Assembly (NCBI RefSeq): GCF_011762045.1
Contig: NZ_JAASQS010000004.1
Span: forward strand, 186,001-250,000
Length of the DNA stretch: 64,000 bases
Direction of reading: 5' to 3'
Source: Rhizomicrobium electricum
GTDB taxonomy: Bacteria; Pseudomonadota; Alphaproteobacteria; Micropepsales; Micropepsaceae
Shown: positions 27,408-36,274 of the stretch, in pieces
Position numbering within the stretch: position 1 is the stretch's first letter
How the letters are laid out: the number at the start of each line of letters is the position of its first letter
The notes under the pieces: generated by a model
Seen by the model: the letters and a program-made list of their open reading frames with translations, nothing else
What the model was told of the DNA's origin: nothing
Databases searched by the model: none
Made by a program: the position numbers and the translations under genes

Positions 27408-30400
27408 ATGAAGAAGAAATCGGCGCGCCAGTTGGTCACGGCAATTCTGCTCTCGGCATCGGCTCTTGCTCCGGCCGCGGGCGACAGCGCCGGCACGAAA
27501 GACGGCCTGCTGTTTTATCTTTCCGGCGCCAAGGGCTTTGACGCCGACGTGGCCTCCGGCGATCCCTCGCCGAATTTCATCGACAAGACGGCGATAGCCT
27601 CCGACCCCAAAGCCGGTCCGTTCATCCGTTCCGAGGGTGAGCAGCTGCTCGCATGGCACGCCGGCGGTAACATCTACGCCCAGCGCGGCACACTGGCATT
27701 CCGCTTCCGTCCACGCGAGCCGCTTGGCGAGATGCAGTTCCCGCTGTGGCGCGTTTCCTACGCCGACCATACCTCATGGGACATGGACTTCCTGCGCATC
27801 GACTGGAACGGCCATGGCATCGATGCGTTCGTCACCGACAACAATCTCGCCCGCCTCCGTGTGTCCTACAGGATGGACACGGTCCCGGCCCCGGATCAGT
27901 GGATCGACATCACCTTCACCTGGGACGAGACGGCCGGTGTGAAGCTCTATGTCGGCGGGAAACTGGTAGCCGAGAAAATACAGACCGCTGTGCTCGATGC
28001 GGGGCTCGACCAGTTCGGTCCGTTCCACCGGACGATTTCGCCGATGCAGGTCCAGAGCCAATACCAGTATGTGCGCGGCGGCGATATCGATGAAATCCGC
28101 ATCTATGATCATGCCATCAGCAGCGACGGTGTTGCTGCGCTGGAAGCCGGTCGGCCGCTGACGGCGGACGCGACACCCGCCAGATCCTTGGCCGATCCTC
28201 GATTCCGCCAGGAGTGGCTGACGCGGTATGGCTGGACCAATGAGCCGCCGGTTGTACTCTCGGCGCCGCAGACGGCGATCCGCAAGGTGGAAGTGACTGC
28301 AGCGTGGGACATCAAGGAGCGCATGATGGGCGCTTCAGACGGCATGGCCGAGACCACTTGGCCGGGCGTCTACAACCGGTCGAAGCTGCCTGGTCGGCAC
28401 GACTATTTCGAATTGCCGGATTGGAACGTCTATGCCGAGGGCGGCAAGGCGATCACATTCGATTTGCCGAATGAAGCCTGGAACCACATCGAGTTCACCG
28501 GTGCTGCTTCCGGCACCCTGACGGCCATCAATTCCACCGGCGAAGAAAAGCTCGGCGACCGGCCGCAAGGTCTCGAGCGCAACGCCTACCAGTTCGCGGC
28601 TCGTTCGGGCGGCCACTTGCGCTTCAACAACGCCGTTCAAGAGACACCGATCCAGGAGCTCGGATTCTACAACATCGTGCCGGGCGCCGAACCGCAGAAC
28701 GAAACCAAGCTCTCCTACACGGTGCGCGCAAGCGCGGAGCCGGACACTTACGCCTCTACCAGCGAACTTCGCCGTTTCATCGATGCCCGCTATGTTGCCG
28801 ACGAGCGGGAGACGGTGGTTGCACTGCCTGATGGTGCGCCGTCCCGCAAACGTGCGCCTGCGGCGGGCCGATATCAGCCCATCGCGCACATTCTCATCCC
28901 GTCCGACTTCCGCAATGGCCGCGGCGGGGCGCCGTCGAAATTCTCCTACACCTGGGAGAACATGGATGCCGGTCTCGACGGAATAGCGCTCGATATTCCG
29001 GCTCTGAAGGTGAAGCCGCTGAAGGACGGCCTGTTCCCGCTCAACATCCGGGTGATGGACCCGATCTGGCCCGGCCGCACGTTGATGGACGTCAACGTTT
29101 CGGTGAAGCCGGGCGAAGCCCGTACGCTGTGGCTTGATACGCGCGACCGCCTCCTTCCTCCGCATACAAGTCTTTATCTCACGGTGGCCGGCGGCGGCGG
29201 CGATTTCTCCGCTGCATCACTCGATGGCATGAAGGTGCGGCTGGTGATGAAGCCGCGTGCGGCCGCGCTGGCCGAGCACATTGCCGATCGTTGGGCACAG
29301 GTTCGTGACAACATGGCGTTCGTGGTGGAAGAACACACCAATGACAGGCGCCTGTCCCGCTACGAGCGCATGGAACGCGAATTCCAGTCTCTGTTCGCCG
29401 CCGATCCGGAACACACCCAAGGGCGGCTTTATTGGGCGGAACTCAATCCCGAACAGGGTTGGCCTGCCTTCAAACAACCCACACCGCCGAAAGGCGTGCC
29501 GCTGTGGGCGTTCCGCCAGACCGAAGATCTGAAGCTCGTGCGCCGCTTCATCGAATGGTGGATCGATCACCGCCAGTCCGATTACGGCGATTTCGGGGGC
29601 GGAATTTCCGACGATACCGATCTGACCCAACAGTGGCCGCCGCTCGCCGCTATGGGCGTGATTCCCGACAAGGTGCGGAACTCGTTGCGTGCCTTGACCG
29701 ATGCCGTCGACAAGAATGGCATGATCACGAATGGGCTCAACACCATCCTCACCGATTATCTCCACACCTACGAGGAAGGCATCAACGCCCGCGGCGAGGA
29801 TGCCTATCTCAATGACGGCGACCCGAAGTCTTTCGAGCGTCTGATGCAGACGGCGCGCGCTTATCCCAAGATCATCGAAACCAACAAAAGCGGGCACACC
29901 GGCTTTGTCAGCCAGGCGTTCAGCGCCACCCGCGTGGTGCGCGAAGGGCCGTGGGGATGGGAGCATCCCTATTCCTACATTTTCCTGCAGCCGGGCATGC
30001 AGTTGGTGAATTTCAACGGCAATCCTGCGCTGAAGAAACTGATCCTCGACATCGCCGACAGCTACATCGCCTATGGCAAAAAGAATGCCGACGGATCGAT
30101 GTGTTTCCCCGAGTTCTTCAATCTCGCAACCGACCAGACCAAGGGCTGCCTGTCGCCGTCGACACGCGGACTCTATGGCGCAACGCAGCTTTTCTGGGCC
30201 GCCTATAGCTGGACCGGCGACAAGAAGTATCTTGCGCCGCTCGAAAGCTTCATGGGGCCAGGCCTGCATCTGGCTGTGCGCGGCATCAATGCCAATGCGT
30301 TGCCGCTGATGGGCAAGACCGAGGCGTGGGGCAAGGACATCCTCGACTACGTCGCCAAACTGCCGCGGTCCAGCACGGAATCGCGCAGCTTCACGGCCGC

Positions 30401-31235
30401 CCGCGACGATGGCTCGATGCCGATCGAGATGTACCGCTACGTCGGCTGGCTGCTCTCGGGAGACAAGAAGTATCTCGAAGACATCTACGGCGATGAAATC
30501 CAGACCGCCAACCAGCGCATGTACATGGTCACCGAAGGCCATTGGTGGAGCGATCGCGTCGAACTTTACAGCGATCTTCTGCAGCGCACTCGCCTCGGCG
30601 GCATAGTCGTCCGCCGCAACCAGGTCTTTCAGGGCAATCTGGTGAGCTGGCGCTTCGCCGGTCCCACCGACGCCGAACAGGTCGGCATCCTGGTTGGCGG
30701 AGCCATGCCGGACCGCTTCACCGTGGAGGCCTACAATCTCGCCGCCAAGCCGATCAAGGCGGCTATGACGGGCTGGATGATCGCCCCCGGCACCTGGAAA
30801 ATGAGCGGCGCTGGCATCGCCCCCAAGACGTTCAAGTTCGAACGTGCCACCAGCGTCGATCTCGTCTTCGCGCCGCGCAAGACAACCATGCTGACGTTCG
30901 AGCGGGTCGAAGCCGGTCCGTCGACCGCCGACCGTCCGGATCTCGGCATCGGCGAAGACGACGTCGTGCTAACTGCCGATACCGTGGAGGTCACGGTGCA
31001 TAGTCTCGGCGCCAAGCCGGCGGAAGGCGGCAAGATCGAACTCCTGGATGCCAAGGGTAAGGTTGTGGCCACCGCGCCGGTCCCTGCGCTGGCGGCTCCA
31101 ACGGACCTACTTCCCAAGACTGCGAAGGTTACGCTGCCGCGCAAAGCCGGGGCGGCCAGCGTGCGAGTCGTGATGTCCACGCCGGAGATCACGCTCCTCA
31201 ACAACCAGGTTCGCGTGCCTGCGGCCAAGCACTGA
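27408..31235 (+). CDS. Large exported LamG-domain protein, possible uronan-degrading enzyme
   Basis: A 1,275-residue protein with a signal peptide (KKKSARQLVTAILLSASALAPAAG). Residues ~70-240 form a LamG/concanavalin-like jellyroll (RGTLAFRFRP, IDITFTWDETAGVKLYVGGK). A beta-rich middle follows. Residues ~670-1060 are helical with repeated aromatic and acidic segments (EWWIDHRQSDYGDFGGGISDD, HTYEEGINARGEDAY, GHTGFVSQAFSATR, GLYGATQLFWAAYSWTGDKKY), resembling an (alpha/alpha) toroid as in several polysaccharide lyases and hydrolases. The last ~95 residues look like a CARDB-type beta-domain. The start at 27408 follows CAGGAG; longer frames to 27255 run through the preceding terminator. No carbohydrate-enzyme family is recognised, so the activity is inferred from context only. 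Confidence 0.8.
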   Translation: MKKKSARQLVTAILLSASALAPAAGDSAGTKDGLLFYLSGAKGFDADVASGDPSPNFIDKTAIASDPKAGPFIRSEGEQLLAWHAGGNIYAQRGTLAFRFRPREPLGEMQFPLWRVSYADHTSWDMDFLRIDWNGHGIDAFVTDNNLARLRVSYRMDTVPAPDQWIDITFTWDETAGVKLYVGGKLVAEKIQTAVLDAGLDQFGPFHRTISPMQVQSQYQYVRGGDIDEIRIYDHAISSDGVAALEAGRPLTADATPARSLADPRFRQEWLTRYGWTNEPPVVLSAPQTAIRKVEVTAAWDIKERMMGASDGMAETTWPGVYNRSKLPGRHDYFELPDWNVYAEGGKAITFDLPNEAWNHIEFTGAASGTLTAINSTGEEKLGDRPQGLERNAYQFAARSGGHLRFNNAVQETPIQELGFYNIVPGAEPQNETKLSYTVRASAEPDTYASTSELRRFIDARYVADERETVVALPDGAPSRKRAPAAGRYQPIAHILIPSDFRNGRGGAPSKFSYTWENMDAGLDGIALDIPALKVKPLKDGLFPLNIRVMDPIWPGRTLMDVNVSVKPGEARTLWLDTRDRLLPPHTSLYLTVAGGGGDFSAASLDGMKVRLVMKPRAAALAEHIADRWAQVRDNMAFVVEEHTNDRRLSRYERMEREFQSLFAADPEHTQGRLYWAELNPEQGWPAFKQPTPPKGVPLWAFRQTEDLKLVRRFIEWWIDHRQSDYGDFGGGISDDTDLTQQWPPLAAMGVIPDKVRNSLRALTDAVDKNGMITNGLNTILTDYLHTYEEGINARGEDAYLNDGDPKSFERLMQTARAYPKIIETNKSGHTGFVSQAFSATRVVREGPWGWEHPYSYIFLQPGMQLVNFNGNPALKKLILDIADSYIAYGKKNADGSMCFPEFFNLATDQTKGCLSPSTRGLYGATQLFWAAYSWTGDKKYLAPLESFMGPGLHLAVRGINANALPLMGKTEAWGKDILDYVAKLPRSSTESRSFTAARDDGSMPIEMYRYVGWLLSGDKKYLEDIYGDEIQTANQRMYMVTEGHWWSDRVELYSDLLQRTRLGGIVVRRNQVFQGNLVSWRFAGPTDAEQVGILVGGAMPDRFTVEAYNLAAKPIKAAMTGWMIAPGTWKMSGAGIAPKTFKFERATSVDLVFAPRKTTMLTFERVEAGPSTADRPDLGIGEDDVVLTADTVEVTVHSLGAKPAEGGKIELLDAKGKVVATAPVPALAAPTDLLPKTAKVTLPRKAGAASVRVVMSTPEITLLNNQVRVPAAKH

Positions 31236-31251
31236 ACGCGATAGTAAAAAG

Positions 31252-31280
31252 AAGGGCGGGCCTTGCGGTCCGCCCTTTTT
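31252..31280. terminator. Bidirectional terminator between convergent genes
   Basis: AAGGGCGG (31252-31259) pairs with CCGCCCTT (31270-31277); an A-run precedes it and a T-run follows it, so it can serve both the LamG gene on + and the pectate lyase gene on -. Confidence 0.85.
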
Positions 31281-31302
31281 GTATGCGCAATGCGAAAGGC
31301 GA

Positions 31303-32673
31303 TCAGGTGCCCTTCGCTTTGGAGCCGGAATCCAGCGCGGCTGGATTTTTCGGCGTCATATCGTTGAGATTCCAGTCATCGGGATTGAACGGCCGTGCCG
31401 TCGGCTTCTGGACCGGGTACCCGTGCAGTTCGTCCTGGCTCGCGATGATATAGCCGCGCCCTTCGGCAACGTCGGCGATCAGGCGCACATCATTATAGTC
31501 GCGGTCCCAGGGCCGGGCGCCGGCATTGTGCAGAACATACTGCTGCACTTTTTCCACCGGCATCGGCGTCACATACGGCGGCCAAAGCGGCGGTTCTTTC
31601 ATGGTGATGATCTTGGCCGGCGAGGTGGTGTAACGGCCGGTGAAGGGGATCGGTCGGCCGATCTGGTCCACCGCGATGTTGTCCTTCATATAGAGTTCGA
31701 GGTCGCCGTAACCGCCGAGTTCGACCATCGCAAGATTGGCGGGCGTCGAAATGCCGGCCCGCAGCACCGTGCCGACAAGCGTCAGCTTGCCGACCTGCCA
31801 CGCCTTGTCGCCCCATTCCTCGGCCATCAGATTGTAATGGACGGCGCGCTGGCCGGGATCGTAGATCAGGTTGTTGATCATCGCCGCGCGCACGCCGCCC
31901 TTCAGCAGCGGGTTGCGCTCGTAATTGTGCGCATAGAGATTGTTGACGATCAGGATGTCGTTGGCGTTGTCGTGGATCAACGACCCTTTGGAATGTTCGA
32001 TTTTGGCATGGGTGGCGAAGGTCAGGCCCTCGGCGATGATGTTGTTCGAGAACGTCACCCGGTGCGAGGCCATCTGCCGCCACCTGTCGGGATCGCTGCC
32101 TTCGAAGCGTTGGCCCGAGGCGCTCATGTTTTCGTCGGTAGCCCAGGTGACGGTGTTGTGATCGAAGATCACGTCGTGGGCCGCGCCGCTGGTGCCCATC
32201 GCGTCACAGTCGAAGCCGCTTTTCTTGGGCAGGCCGGCATCGCCGACACGCACGCGGATGTGCTGTACCACCACGTCATGGGTGGCGACGTCGATGCCGC
32301 CGCGAATGAACGTGATGCCCGGCGAGGGGGCGGTCTGGCCGGCGATGGTGAGATAGGGCTCGGAGATCTTCAGCTCTTTGGCGCCGAGATCGATCACGCC
32401 GCCGACTTCGAACACGACGATCCGAGGCCCCTTGGTGGCCACCGCTGCCGCGAACGAGCCGGGCCCGTCAGTGTTGAGATTGGTGACTCTGATAATTGCG
32501 CCCCCGCGGCCCCCTGGGGTTGTGGCTGCCCAGCCCATAGCCCCTGGAAAGGCCAATGGCGCAGATTGAGATTGAGTTGCAACAGGAGGGGTTGCTGGTT
32601 TGGCCTTCGGAGCTGCCTGGGTGGGCAGGAGCAGCAGAAGGGCGGCCGCCGCCGCAAAATTGAGTCGGCACAT
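31303..32673 (-). CDS. Exported pectate lyase-like protein (PL1-type parallel beta-helix)
   Basis: A 456-residue protein with a signal peptide (LNFAAAAALLLLLPTQAA) and a Pro/Ala-rich linker. The mature part begins AFPGAMGWAATTPGGRGG, the entry motif of pectate-lyase-like PL1 proteins, followed by helix-coil repeats such as RIVVFEVGGVIDL, YLTIAGQTAPSPGITF, DVVVQHIRVRVGD, HDVIFDHNTVTWATDEN and ILIVNNLYAHNYERNP. The DHNTVTWATDE and NNIIAEGL strands correspond to the calcium/substrate face. It should cleave polygalacturonate in or outside the periplasm by beta-elimination, producing the unsaturated uronides that KduI later consumes. The start has AGGAG close upstream. It diverges from the hydratase gene across an ACCGGT operator. 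Confidence 0.88.
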   Translation of the reverse strand: MCRLNFAAAAALLLLLPTQAAPKAKPATPPVATQSQSAPLAFPGAMGWAATTPGGRGGAIIRVTNLNTDGPGSFAAAVATKGPRIVVFEVGGVIDLGAKELKISEPYLTIAGQTAPSPGITFIRGGIDVATHDVVVQHIRVRVGDAGLPKKSGFDCDAMGTSGAAHDVIFDHNTVTWATDENMSASGQRFEGSDPDRWRQMASHRVTFSNNIIAEGLTFATHAKIEHSKGSLIHDNANDILIVNNLYAHNYERNPLLKGGVRAAMINNLIYDPGQRAVHYNLMAEEWGDKAWQVGKLTLVGTVLRAGISTPANLAMVELGGYGDLELYMKDNIAVDQIGRPIPFTGRYTTSPAKIITMKEPPLWPPYVTPMPVEKVQQYVLHNAGARPWDRDYNDVRLIADVAEGRGYIIASQDELHGYPVQKPTARPFNPDDWNLNDMTPKNPAALDSGSKAKGT

Positions 32674-32751
32674 GGAGGCTCTCCTGAAGACGGCTGGAGG
32701 CGGTAACGCCGGAAAGGCCGGTGCGTACCGTCGCAGTTCCCGTCTCTTTGA

Positions 32752-32778
32752 TTGATAATGACACCGGTTTCCTATAAA
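32752..32778 (+). promoter_or_regulatory. Promoter with an ACCGGT operator inside its spacer
   Basis: TTGATA (32752-32757) and TATAAA (32773-32778) form a promoter-like pair with a 15-nt spacer, and TGACACCGGTTTCC (32759-32772) fills that spacer exactly. The site lies 86 bp before the pectate lyase start (- strand) and 78 bp before the hydratase start (+ strand), so one bound repressor could block both. Confidence 0.6.
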
Positions 32779-32849
32779 CCCATTACACCTGCTCCGGAAG
32801 GGGCAACCGGCACGACATCAACACCCGTCGGCATAGAGTGGAGCGCGTC

Positions 32850-33671
32850 ATGGAGGCAGTCCTCACGTCCAATTCGGTCGCTGAAGCAATCGCCAATGAA
32901 TTTGTTTCGGCTCGTTTGAAGGCTGTGGCGCTCAGCGGATTTCCGGGAACTCTGCCTGCGACCCTGGATGCGGCCTACGCCGTGCAGGATGTCGCGATCA
33001 AGATTTTCCCCGACGAAGTTGCCGGCTGGAAGATCGGCAAGATTCCCGCCGACCTGGTCGGACCGCTCGGCTCCAAATCGGTTTCCGGCCCGGTCTTCCG
33101 TAAGGACGTGCGCTATGCGGCGCCCGGCGGCACGGTCGAATACGGGCAGTTCGTCGGAGGCTTTGCCGCAGTCGAAGCCGAATACATGTTCGAAATCGGC
33201 GAAGATGCGCCGGCCGGCAAGACGGTATGGACGACCGCCGACGCGATTGCCGTGGTGAAGCGGATGGTGTGCGGTGTCGAAATGGCCGGCAGCCCGCTGG
33301 CCACGATCAACAAGATCGGTCCGCTCTGCGTCGTATCGGATTTCGGCAATAACAACGGCATCATCGTCGGACCCGAAATTCCCAATTGGCGTGATCGCGT
33401 GCTCACCGAACTCACCTGTGAGACGTTCATCAACGGCAAGTCGGTTGGCACCGGTATGGCTGCCAATGTGCCGGGCGGCCCGCTCGAATCTCTGCGTTTC
33501 GTGGCCGAACTTTGCGCCAAGCGCGGTCTGCCGCTGAAGGCCGGGATGATGATCACCACGGGTGCCATCACCGGTGTTCACGACATCAATCCGGGCGAAA
33601 TGGCGCGGATCGAGTTCAAGGGCCTCGGCGCCATCCAGTGCGTTGGCGTCCCGATGAAGCCGCGGGTCTGA
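32850..33671 (+). CDS. Fumarylacetoacetase/2-keto-4-pentenoate hydratase-family protein
   Basis: A 273-residue protein of the MhpD/HpcG-like hydratase group. The metal-binding motif appears as VEAEYMFEIGED (E-x-E), followed by VCGVEMAGSP and a glycine-rich C-terminal half ending GEMARIEFKGLGAIQCVGV. Family members hydrate or decarboxylate 2-keto-enoic acids with a divalent metal. In this locus it could act on a uronate-derived 2-keto acid, but the substrate is not evident. ATG 32850 with GGAG at 32840-32843 is chosen over GTG 32838. The ACCGGT operator in its promoter links it to the kdu genes. Confidence 0.8.
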   Translation: MEAVLTSNSVAEAIANEFVSARLKAVALSGFPGTLPATLDAAYAVQDVAIKIFPDEVAGWKIGKIPADLVGPLGSKSVSGPVFRKDVRYAAPGGTVEYGQFVGGFAAVEAEYMFEIGEDAPAGKTVWTTADAIAVVKRMVCGVEMAGSPLATINKIGPLCVVSDFGNNNGIIVGPEIPNWRDRVLTELTCETFINGKSVGTGMAANVPGGPLESLRFVAELCAKRGLPLKAGMMITTGAITGVHDINPGEMARIEFKGLGAIQCVGVPMKPRV

Positions 33672-33851
33672 AGGACCGCCGCACTCAACGTCTGCTTTGA
33701 CGGACCGGCATTGACCGCTGGACTTCTTCGGCGTGCCTGAAATCGGCAAAAAGGCCGAAGTTTGAGAGGGTTACTCGCGCGACGCGGGGTCGCCTTCGCG
33801 TCCGCGGCCATCCGGCTTATCACGCAGCGCAACCCGCTTTACGCTGTGGCC

Positions 33852-35009
33852 ATGTATAAACCGCCCATTCAGCAATGGATGTCGACCCTCAAGGCTTACG
33901 AGCGTCACATCTCGGCGGCGGCCATGCTCGGCGGCTTCGGGTTCGACTTTTTCGCGTATGGCCGCGTCGACCACGCCGTCACGCAGACTTTGCTGATCGT
34001 CTATCTCGGCGTTGCGGCGTTCTCGATCGCGCTGCTGCATTGGCTTGAAGCGCATCAAGAGTGGGAATCGACGTTTGTCGCCAAGCTGCGAGCCTATCTG
34101 CCTGCGCTGACGCAATTCGTGCTCGGTTCGCTGTGGAGTGCGTTCCTGGTGTTTTACGCCCGAAGCGGCGTGCTGGCCGGTTCGTGGCCGTTCCTTCTCA
34201 TCCTGTGTGCCATCTTCGTCGGCAACGAGGTGTTCAAGCGCTACCATGCGCGCCTGATATTCACCACAACGCTGTTCTTCTTCGCGCTGATCTCCTATTG
34301 CGCCTTCATGCTGCCGGTCTTCACCAAGTCGATCGGCGTGGCCATGTTCCTGGCGAGCGGCGTCGTCGCGGTTGCAGTGTTTGCCGGCTTCTTGTGGCTA
34401 CTCTCGAAGCTCAGCCGCTCGCGGCTCGGTGAGGTGAAATGGCAGATCGGTGGCAGCGCCGTGGCCGTCTATGCGCTGGTCACCGGACTTTATTTCCTCG
34501 ATGTCCTGCCGCCATTGCCGCTCGCGATGCAGCAGACCGGCGTTTACCACTCCATCTGCCGCGTCCCGGCGAGGGGTGCTATCCGTTGCGTCGGCACCAA
34601 GCCGGACAAGGGCATGGCCCGCGCCCGGAGCATATATTACCTAGCGGCAGAGGAACCGCGTTCGCTGCTCGGTTCCGTGGTCAGCCGCCGTACCGTTCAC
34701 GTCGAGCCGGGCATGCCCGTGATCGTGTTCGGAGCGGTGTTCGCGCCGGTCGACCTCAATACCACCACCTATTATGTCTGGCGGCGGTATGACGATACAA
34801 AGGGCGATTGGGAGACGGTACAGCGGCTCACCAACAATCTTCGCGGCGGCCGCGACAAGGGCTATCGCAACTACTCCTACAAGAACAACGTGGATCCCGG
34901 CCTCTGGCGGGTCGACGTCGAGTCGGTAGACGGCCGCCTGATCGGGCGCACCGAGTTCAACGTGGTCAATGCACCGGCACCTAGCGACCTGAAAATCGTT
35001 CGCCTCTAA
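33852..35009 (+). CDS. DUF2914-type membrane protein
   Basis: A 385-residue protein with about six N-terminal transmembrane helices (for example LLIVYLGVAAFSIALLHWL, FVLGSLWSAFLVFYARSGVL, FLLILCAIFVGNEVF, LFFFALISYCAFMLPVFTK, GVAMFLASGVVAVAVFAGFLWLL). The soluble C-terminal domain contains HVEPGMPVIVFGAVFAPVDL, TYYVWRRYDDTKGDW and NNVDPGLWRVDVESVDGRLIG, the pattern of DUF2914. Function of the family is unknown. The start is uncertain: TTG 33762 would add 30 residues, but the family usually begins shortly before the first helix. It appears unrelated to the flanking uronate genes. Confidence 0.82.
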   Translation: MYKPPIQQWMSTLKAYERHISAAAMLGGFGFDFFAYGRVDHAVTQTLLIVYLGVAAFSIALLHWLEAHQEWESTFVAKLRAYLPALTQFVLGSLWSAFLVFYARSGVLAGSWPFLLILCAIFVGNEVFKRYHARLIFTTTLFFFALISYCAFMLPVFTKSIGVAMFLASGVVAVAVFAGFLWLLSKLSRSRLGEVKWQIGGSAVAVYALVTGLYFLDVLPPLPLAMQQTGVYHSICRVPARGAIRCVGTKPDKGMARARSIYYLAAEEPRSLLGSVVSRRTVHVEPGMPVIVFGAVFAPVDLNTTTYYVWRRYDDTKGDWETVQRLTNNLRGGRDKGYRNYSYKNNVDPGLWRVDVESVDGRLIGRTEFNVVNAPAPSDLKIVRL

Positions 35010-35076
35010 ACAAAATCAACTTGGCAAGGCCGGCTCCGCTCCCCACATAATCGTCGTGCGGGGACCGGAGGTACGC

Positions 35077-35598
35077 GTGACGCGACGCCAATTACTGGGT
35101 TCCGCAACAATATCCGCACTATTTGTGCGGCCATCTGTGGCCACTACGACCGTTTCGGTGACGGAGTTCTCCGCTGCCGGGCAGGCGCTAGGCGTTAAGC
35201 CTATACCCAAACTCGTGCGAAGCGACGAGGACTGGCGCCGGCTGCTCCCTCCGCTCGCCTTTGAGGTGACGCGCCATGCCGGAACCGAGCGTGCGTTCAC
35301 CGGTCCCGGTTGGGACAATCATGCCGACGGTCTCTATCGCTGCGTTTGTTGCGGCACCGCATTGTTCGATTCCCGTACCAAATACGATTCGGGGACTGGC
35401 TGGCCGAGTTTCTATCGCCCAATCGCGGCGAGCAACGTTCGCGAGACCCGCGATGGCAGCTTGTTCGCAGTGCGCACGGCGGTGTCGTGTGTTTTGTGCG
35501 ACGCCCATCTTGGCCATGTCTTCGGCGATGGACCGCGACCGACTGGCTTGCGCTACTGCATGAACGCCGTGGCGCTCAAATTCGTCCCGCGGGCATAA
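35077..35598 (+). CDS. msrB: Peptide-methionine (R)-S-oxide reductase MsrB, Tat-exported
   Basis: A 173-residue protein. The N-terminus TRRQLLGSATISALFVRPSVA is a twin-arginine-type signal. The zinc cysteines appear as CVCC and CVLCDAH, the substrate motif as SGTGWPSFY, and the catalytic cysteine in LRYCMNAVALKF. It reduces methionine-R-sulfoxide in proteins, here outside the cytoplasm. GTG 35077 is chosen because GGAGG lies at 35066-35070. The msrA gene follows after 10 bp, giving a two-gene operon that covers both sulfoxide stereoisomers. Confidence 0.93.
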   Translation: MTRRQLLGSATISALFVRPSVATTTVSVTEFSAAGQALGVKPIPKLVRSDEDWRRLLPPLAFEVTRHAGTERAFTGPGWDNHADGLYRCVCCGTALFDSRTKYDSGTGWPSFYRPIAASNVRETRDGSLFAVRTAVSCVLCDAHLGHVFGDGPRPTGLRYCMNAVALKFVPRA

Positions 35599-35608
35599 GG
35601 AGATCGCG

Positions 35609-36274
35609 ATGCTGAAGCCTCTGCTCCTCTCCATTCTGCTCCTCTCCGCTTCGGCGTGTGCCGAGGAAACCCAACGGGCACTACCCATGCCGCAGCAGGA
35701 TGTGCCGGCGAGCGACGCCAATCAGACCGCGGTATTCGCAGGCGGCTGCTTCTGGGGGATGCAGGGCGTCTTTCAGCATGTCAGAGGCGTGAAGTTCGTG
35801 ACGGCGGGCTATTCCGGCGGAGCGGCGTCTACCGCTCGCTACAATGTGGTCGAATGGGGCAATACCGGCCACGCGGAAGCCGTGCGTATCACCTACGATC
35901 CACATCAGGTTTCCTATGGCACGCTGTTGCGGGTTTTCTTCTCGGTCATGGATCCGACCGAACTCAATCGCCAGGGACCCGACGAGGGGCCGCAATATCG
36001 TTCCGAGGTCTTTGCCGCCGATCCGGCACAAGCACGGGTCGCATCCGCCTATATCGCCCAGCTGACGGCAACCCGCGTTTTCTCAAGACCGATCGCTACA
36101 CGGGTGTCATCGCTTTCCGGCTTCTATCCTGCCGAGGATTACCACCAGGACTACCTGATCAAGCATCCCGATGCCCCGTATATCGTCGTCAACGACCAAC
36201 CCAAGATCGAGAAGTTGCGGGCGCTGTATCCCGCAGTCTACAGCGCCCGCGCGATCACGATGGCTCGACGGTGA
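35609..36274 (+). CDS. msrA: Peptide-methionine (S)-S-oxide reductase MsrA, exported
   Basis: A 221-residue protein. Its N-terminus (LLLSILLLSASACAEE) is a signal peptide with a cysteine placed as in lipoproteins, although the -3 residue is alanine rather than leucine. The catalytic motif is GGCFWGMQGVF, with VTAGYSGG and GHAEAVRITYDP also typical. It ends SGFYPAEDYHQDYLIKHP. It reduces methionine-S-sulfoxide. It follows msrB closely with an AGGAG ribosome-binding site, so the pair acts together in the envelope. Its last base abuts the convergent zwf stop at 36275. Confidence 0.93.
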   Translation: MLKPLLLSILLLSASACAEETQRALPMPQQDVPASDANQTAVFAGGCFWGMQGVFQHVRGVKFVTAGYSGGAASTARYNVVEWGNTGHAEAVRITYDPHQVSYGTLLRVFFSVMDPTELNRQGPDEGPQYRSEVFAADPAQARVASAYIAQLTATRVFSRPIATRVSSLSGFYPAEDYHQDYLIKHPDAPYIVVNDQPKIEKLRALYPAVYSARAITMARR

